Assembly: GCA_947095585.1 (NCBI GenBank)
Contig: OX352763.1
Location: 59,987,016 to 60,051,015, forward strand
Length of the DNA stretch: 64,000 nucleotides
Direction of reading: 5' to 3'
Source: Nephrocerus scutellatus
Lineage: Eukaryota; Arthropoda; Insecta; Diptera; Pipunculidae
This document shows, in pieces, positions 60,219 through 64,000 of this stretch. Position 1 is the first letter of the stretch, and the number at the start of each line of letters is the position of its first letter. A model generated the notes under the pieces. It saw only the letters and a list, made by a program, of their open reading frames with translations, did no database searches and was not told the origin of the DNA. The position numbers and the translations under genes are program-made.

Positions 60219-60645
60219 GGAGGTACGGCATGAGATTCTTCATTTGGAAATTTCCTCTGTCTCGATGTTGCGACGGGTTGTTCAGCGTCGGGAACGTTTC
60301 CTAAATGACGTCTATCGGAATATGCCAATCGTTAAACCAACATATCCTAGGTGTCAGATCGCAGAACTAATTCGACCGGCGAGCGATGAGGTTAGTCCAG
60401 TAACGACTTCCGCGAAATCGGATCCCCGGAAACCCACTAATCGCGAAGGTCATGAGTCTCAGAAATTAACTTGTTGGAATTGCGACACCGAAGGTCACCG
60501 ATTCGATATGTGTCTTGAACAGCGGAGAGTATTTTGCTATGGTTGCGGCGCAAAGAACACGTACAAGCCAAACTGCCAAAAATGTAATCGTCAGGGAAAC
60601 TGGGCGAGGGGTGTGAACCGAACCACCAGCTCACACCCACGTTAA
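60219..60645 (+). CDS. Osvaldo-like Gag, C-terminal part with zinc knuckles (severed)
   Basis: This continues the gag frame that stops being readable at 50964: removing the inserted element and one GTTC keeps the phase exactly. It carries the end of the capsid region and a nucleocapsid with two Cys clusters, CWNCDTEGHRFDMC (C-x2-C-x4-H-x4-C) and a second cluster CYGCGAKNTYKPNC-x2-C that lacks the usual His. It has no start codon of its own in the right place; the first ATG of the frame is 60265. It ends at TAA 60643-60645. The -1 slippery site for pol is at 60594-60600. It is non-functional in its present, separated state. Confidence 0.82.
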
Positions 60646-62990
60646 ACTTAAACACTACCCACATTGACAACCTAGGTGGTCTAAGACCAACGCCACCGAA
60701 GGTGATCCAGGTAAAAAAGCGCCGAGTCCCTGATCTTGCTTTGTCCCATAGAAAAACCGATGTTGCATTAAACCCCATTAAACCGTATAACAGCCGTGTC
60801 ACCGATTACCATTTGGCCCGGGCAAGGATCTTTGAGTCGATGTCCGCGTTGGAACCGACGCTGCCTAGCAGATCCTCCAGGCGGATGAAGAATTTTTGGA
60901 AAAGGATACGAGAAAACAGACTATTAGTTATGAGCACGATCTTAAGCAAAACTAATGATGTCAGACCATATGCGTCAGTCACTCTATTAGGTAGGGAACA
61001 ATTAGGATTACTGGACAGCGGCGCGTCCATAAGTTGCATTGGCGGTTCACTGGCGACAAAAGTCCTAAACAGCGAGATGAATCTTAAGCGTTTTGTGTCG
61101 CCCATCAGAACGGCGGATGGAAATTTACAAACTGTTTGTGGGTTTTTCCAGGCGGACATTGTGTTTCGGAACAAGACCAAGCGGCTCCCTCTGTATGTGG
61201 TTCCTTCATTAGCCCAAGATTTATATCTTGGTATTGACTTTTGGAAGTTGTTTGACCTAGCTCCCGAAATCGTTTCAGAGATAGCCGTAAGTCAGACTCC
61301 CGATGATCCAACCAAGAGGCACAATTTAAATGACTCACAATTAATTAGAATAGAGGCAGTGAAGTCACTATTTCCATCATACGACACAGAGGGTTTGGGG
61401 AAAACTTTACTGGTAGAACATGTAATAGACACAAACGGCTGTAAAGCCATAAAGCAACGTCACTACCCGGTGTCGCCAGCGATTGAGAAACTGATCTTTG
61501 ACGAAGTCGATAGAATGCTGAAACTGGGAGTGATCGAAGAGTCCCAAAGCTCATGGAGTTCCCCCGTAGTCTTAGTCCGTAAACCTGGTAAGTTGAGGCT
61601 CTGCCTCGACTCGCGGAAACTAAATGCAGTAACGGTTACCGACGCATACCCTCTTCCACATATCCAGGGAATTTTGAGTCGATTGCCACGAGCAGAATTC
61701 ATATCTAGCTTGGATTTGAAAGATGCGTTTTGGCAAATTCCGCTGGAATTAGATTCCCGACCGAAGACAGCTTTCTCAGTACCTAAACGCCCCTTATATC
61801 AGTTTAAAGTCATGCCGTTTGGGTTATGTAACGCCCCCCAAACCATGTGTCGTCTGATGGATAAGGTCATTCCTGCTGATCTCCACGATAGAGTGTTCGT
61901 ATATCTAGATGATCTGTTAGTCATAACAGAGGATTTTGATAGCCACGTGAACACGCTTCAGGAAGTCGCAAAACACCTCCGTCGCGCTGGTCTAACCTTA
62001 AATGTGTCCAAAAGCAAGTTTTGCCTTAGAGAGGTTCGATACCTTGGTCATATCATCGGTAATGGCGGATTGAGGACCGATCCGGAAAAGGTCCAAGCAA
62101 TTGTGGAATACCCTGTCCCCAAAACAGTTCGCCAACTTCGTCGCTTCCTCGGCATGGCCGGGTGGTACCGAAAATTCATCTCAAGTTTCGCGGTCACTTG
62201 TACCCCTCTGACAGACTTGTTGAAGAAATGCAAAAGCCTACAGTGGAATAACGAAGCTCAAATTGCTTTTGACGCACTGAAGGCCAAACTTACTTCCTCA
62301 CCCGTGTTGTATACACCTGATTTCTCGAAACCATTTATAATTCAATGTGATGCATGTCAATCTGGAGTTGGTAGCGTCCTTGTACAAACCCTTGACGACG
62401 CTTCAGAGGTGCCGATAGCGTATTGGTCACAAAAACTCAACAAGGCTCAAAGAAACTATAGTGTAACAGAACAAGAATGCCTTGCCGCGGTGCTCAGCAT
62501 CAAACACTTCCGCCCCTTCGTCGAGGGACTTGATTTCACCGTAATCACCGATCACGCGTCTCTGCAGTGGCTTATGCGCCAAACTGACCTTAGTGGTAGG
62601 CTTGGAAGGTGGGCACTTAAGCTTCAAGGTTACAAATTTGAGATCCGTCACCGTAAAGGATCAGAACACAAAGTCCCAGATGCGTTGTCGAGAGTACATG
62701 AGGACGTTATCGCCTCAATTGATTTGTTAGCGCCAGAAATTGATTTGAACTCATCAGAGTTCACGTCCTCTGAATACGAATACCGGAAAGGACAAGTCAT
62801 CAAAAACAGCGCGATGTTGCCAGATTTGAAGGTAGTAGATCGATTTCTGTACAAGCGGACTGAATTCTGCCGTGGTGAAGAATTGCAAGAACAGTCAGTG
62901 TGGAAGTTATGGGTTCCTAAAAATCTGACGAACCAAGTGATCGAACGAGCACACCAAACCAAACCACCAAACACCCCAATGTATCCTTAA
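60588..62990 (+). pseudogene. Osvaldo-like Pol, protease-RT-RNase H part, cut off in integrase
   Basis: The frame is -1 to gag and open from 60588; a nominal GTG start is at 60702. Protease carries LLDSGAS (Asp codon 61014). RT has the fingers-palm motifs, with FVYLDD (YLDD codons 61902-61913). RNase H follows (CDACQSGVG, Asp codon 62349, then ITDHASLQWL). Up to RAHQ at about 62955 the protein looks complete. There the sequence skips the rest of the integrase HHCC zinc finger (second His and both Cys missing, roughly 50 residues) and runs into a stop at 62988-62990 before integrase resumes in another frame. Protease, RT and RNase H may still be intact, but expression would also need the broken gag. 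Confidence 0.82.
60594..60638 (+). promoter_or_regulatory. Programmed -1 frameshift signal, gag-pol of the Osvaldo-like element
   Basis: G GGA AAC at 60594-60600 is in gag phase. After an 8-base spacer comes a perfect 8-bp stem, GGGTGTGA (60609-60616) with TCACACCC (60631-60638). The loop sequence ACCACC (60622-60627) is complementary to GGTGGT at 60675-60680, which would permit a pseudoknot. The pol frame is open from 60588, so the slip falls within the gag-pol overlap. Confidence 0.8.
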
Positions 62991-62998
62991 GACCGTAC

Positions 62999-63862
62999 AT
63001 GGGTCAACAAAATACCTCGGTAAGACCGTTTCAACGGCTCTACATGGATTTGATTGGGCCTTTCCCACGATCAAAGGCTGGTCACATCGGACTGCTAATT
63101 GTCTTAGACCATTTTACAAAATTTCACTTTCTGCTGCCGCTAAAGAAATTCGTCGCGAAGCCCATCATTGAATATTTGAGAAACCATCTTTTTCCTACCT
63201 TCGGAGTACCTGAAACGATTGTTACGGACAACGGAGTACAATTTAAATGTAAGGATTTTAATAAACTATTGGCCGCATACGGTGTGAAACATACTTACAC
63301 GGCACTCTATTCCCCGCAAGCGAATGCGTCGGAGCGAGTAAATCGATCCTTGATCGCGGCTATTCGAGCCTTCCTCAGGGATGACCACTCAAGCTGGGAT
63401 TTGAACCTCTGCCACGTAAGCTGTTCACTGCGGAGTTCTGTACACGCTTCGACTGGATTTTCGCCTTACTTTCTGACGTTCGGCCAGAATATGATGGTGC
63501 ACGGTGACAGCTATGACCTCCTGCGAAAATTAGACTTACTGGAACCACCAGATACCTTGGTCCCCCACGAGGAAGGTTTGGCCCACATCCGTAGTAAGGC
63601 AAAAGGTCAAATGAAAAGGGCTTATGAGGTTAATGAGCGGAACTATAACACTCGGGCGAGAGCGATAGACTTTCGAGTAGGGCAGGAAATTTATCGGCGA
63701 AACTTCGCGCAAAGTAATTGGCATAAAGGGTTCAACGCTAAGTTAGCGCCAACTTTCTCGAAAGCTCGCATTAAGGAGAAATTGGGAAATTGCTACTATG
63801 CCTTGGAGGACCACCAAGGGAAGAATCTCGGTACTTTCCACGCCAAAGACATTAAACAGTAG
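62999..63862 (+). pseudogene. Osvaldo-like integrase core, separated from pol by a frameshift
   Basis: This frame continues integrase in a different phase from the upstream pol. It shows the catalytic triad: Asp in MDLIGPFPRS (codon 63047), Asp in VTDNG (63227) and Glu in YSPQANASERVNRS (63332), spaced 59 and 34 residues apart, followed by the C-terminal domain to TAA at 63860-63862. The 34-residue gap goes with the shorter QANASE motif and may be normal in this group. Integrase joins the cDNA ends to host DNA in the nucleus. Without the N-terminal zinc finger and with the frame broken, it cannot be made as part of Pol. The ATG at 62999 is probably incidental. Confidence 0.85.
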
Positions 63863-63937
63863 CCATTTGCGACAGTAATTGTAGCCTTTTCTCAGCCGTT
63901 TCGAGGTTCCGAGATGGGAACCCCGAAAAGTCTGTTT
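63863..63937 (+). other. 3' untranslated region of the Osvaldo-like element
   Basis: These 75 bases join pol to the 3' LTR. The purine-rich GAGATGGGAA and CCCCGAAAAG near the end may contain the polypurine tract, but none abuts the LTR clearly. There is no env gene. Confidence 0.6.
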
Positions 63938-64000
63938 TGTGGAGACTACTTTTGTTAATTAATCTTTTGATGCAACACCCTGTTGGCTGGCGGCCCAAAT
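63938..64000 (+). repeat. 3' LTR of the Osvaldo-like element, first 63 bases
   Basis: The 63 bases match 43524-43586 without difference. The window ends here; with the 5' LTR length the 3' LTR should end near 67317 in extended coordinates. Confidence 0.92.

Larger units (their letters stand above)
43524..64000 (+). mobile_element. Osvaldo-like Ty3/gypsy retrotransposon with 3.38-kb LTR, interrupted and incomplete at the window edge
   Basis: The 63 bases at 63938-64000 repeat 43524-43586 exactly, while the bases before them differ (A at 43523, T at 63937). This defines the start of a 5' and a 3' LTR. After the 5' LTR come a tRNA-Lys primer site, a long leader, gag (49763-50964 and 60219-60645) and pol (60588-63862); there is no env. 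The element is inserted into BEL/Pao gag and is itself interrupted by a 9,250-bp env-bearing element in its gag. Without that insertion the internal region seen here would be about 7.8 kb. The capsid pattern (WHLQFEG, LLFKGRAKEWFWRFHRS, EPFDEYYDSI) and long LTRs suggest the Osvaldo/Ulysses group. The integrase part of pol is damaged, so this copy is probably not autonomous. Confidence 0.85.

Noticed and set aside
60244..60645. Independent 133-codon zinc-finger gene
   Set aside because: It is the severed C-terminal end of the outer Gag, in exact phase with 49763-50964 once the inserted element is removed.

Overview
This window looks like constitutive heterochromatin, probably centromeric or pericentromeric, of an insect; I cannot name the order or species. 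The evidence is a 37.6 kb satellite array followed by 26 kb of transposable elements inserted into one another. These include an env-bearing Ty3/gypsy element, a second gypsy element resembling Osvaldo/Ulysses, BEL/Pao and gypsy remnants, Helitron fragments and a tRNA-derived SINE. I found no ordinary host gene.

Layout. (1) 1-37618: tandem array of a 180-bp monomer, about 210 copies, with higher-order organisation marked by a recurrent 142-bp shortened monomer (11 copies) and a 220-bp monomer carrying a 40-bp duplication (5 copies). (2) 37619-39389: the left remnant of an antisense gypsy-type element (frameshifted gag, tRNA-Lys-type primer site, one 1.16-kb LTR containing a minisatellite), cut through gag by the satellite edge. 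(3) 39390-43523: a patchwork of BEL/Pao-type LTR sequence, a SINE with target-site duplication, Helitron Rep and helicase fragments in opposite orientation, a complete non-autonomous Helitron, then a BEL/Pao LTR, primer site and gag start. (4) 43524 to beyond the window end: a large Osvaldo-like gypsy element inserted into that BEL gag. It has a 3.38-kb 5' LTR, a tRNA-Lys primer site, a 2.8-kb leader with three 345-bp repeats, a gag with an N-terminal RING-H2 finger, and a pol damaged in the integrase; the first 63 bases of its 3' LTR close the window. (5) 50965-60214: a 9,250-bp env-bearing retroelement inserted into the gag of element 4. Its 563-bp LTRs read as identical, it has a 4-bp target duplication, and gag, pol and env are open, so it is young and possibly active.

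How the parts work together. In both large elements Gag is made from the first frame and Pol lies in the -1 frame. At each gag-pol overlap I see the same slippery heptamer GGGAAAC in the correct phase, an 8-nt spacer and then a hairpin, so both very likely use programmed -1 frameshifting. The inner element also has a phase-compatible splice donor in its leader and an acceptor just inside env, suggesting a spliced env message. The insertion order is BEL/Pao first, then the Osvaldo-like element, then the env-bearing element. Translations and sequence comparisons were made by eye; family names and tRNA identities come from remembered family features, not from a search.
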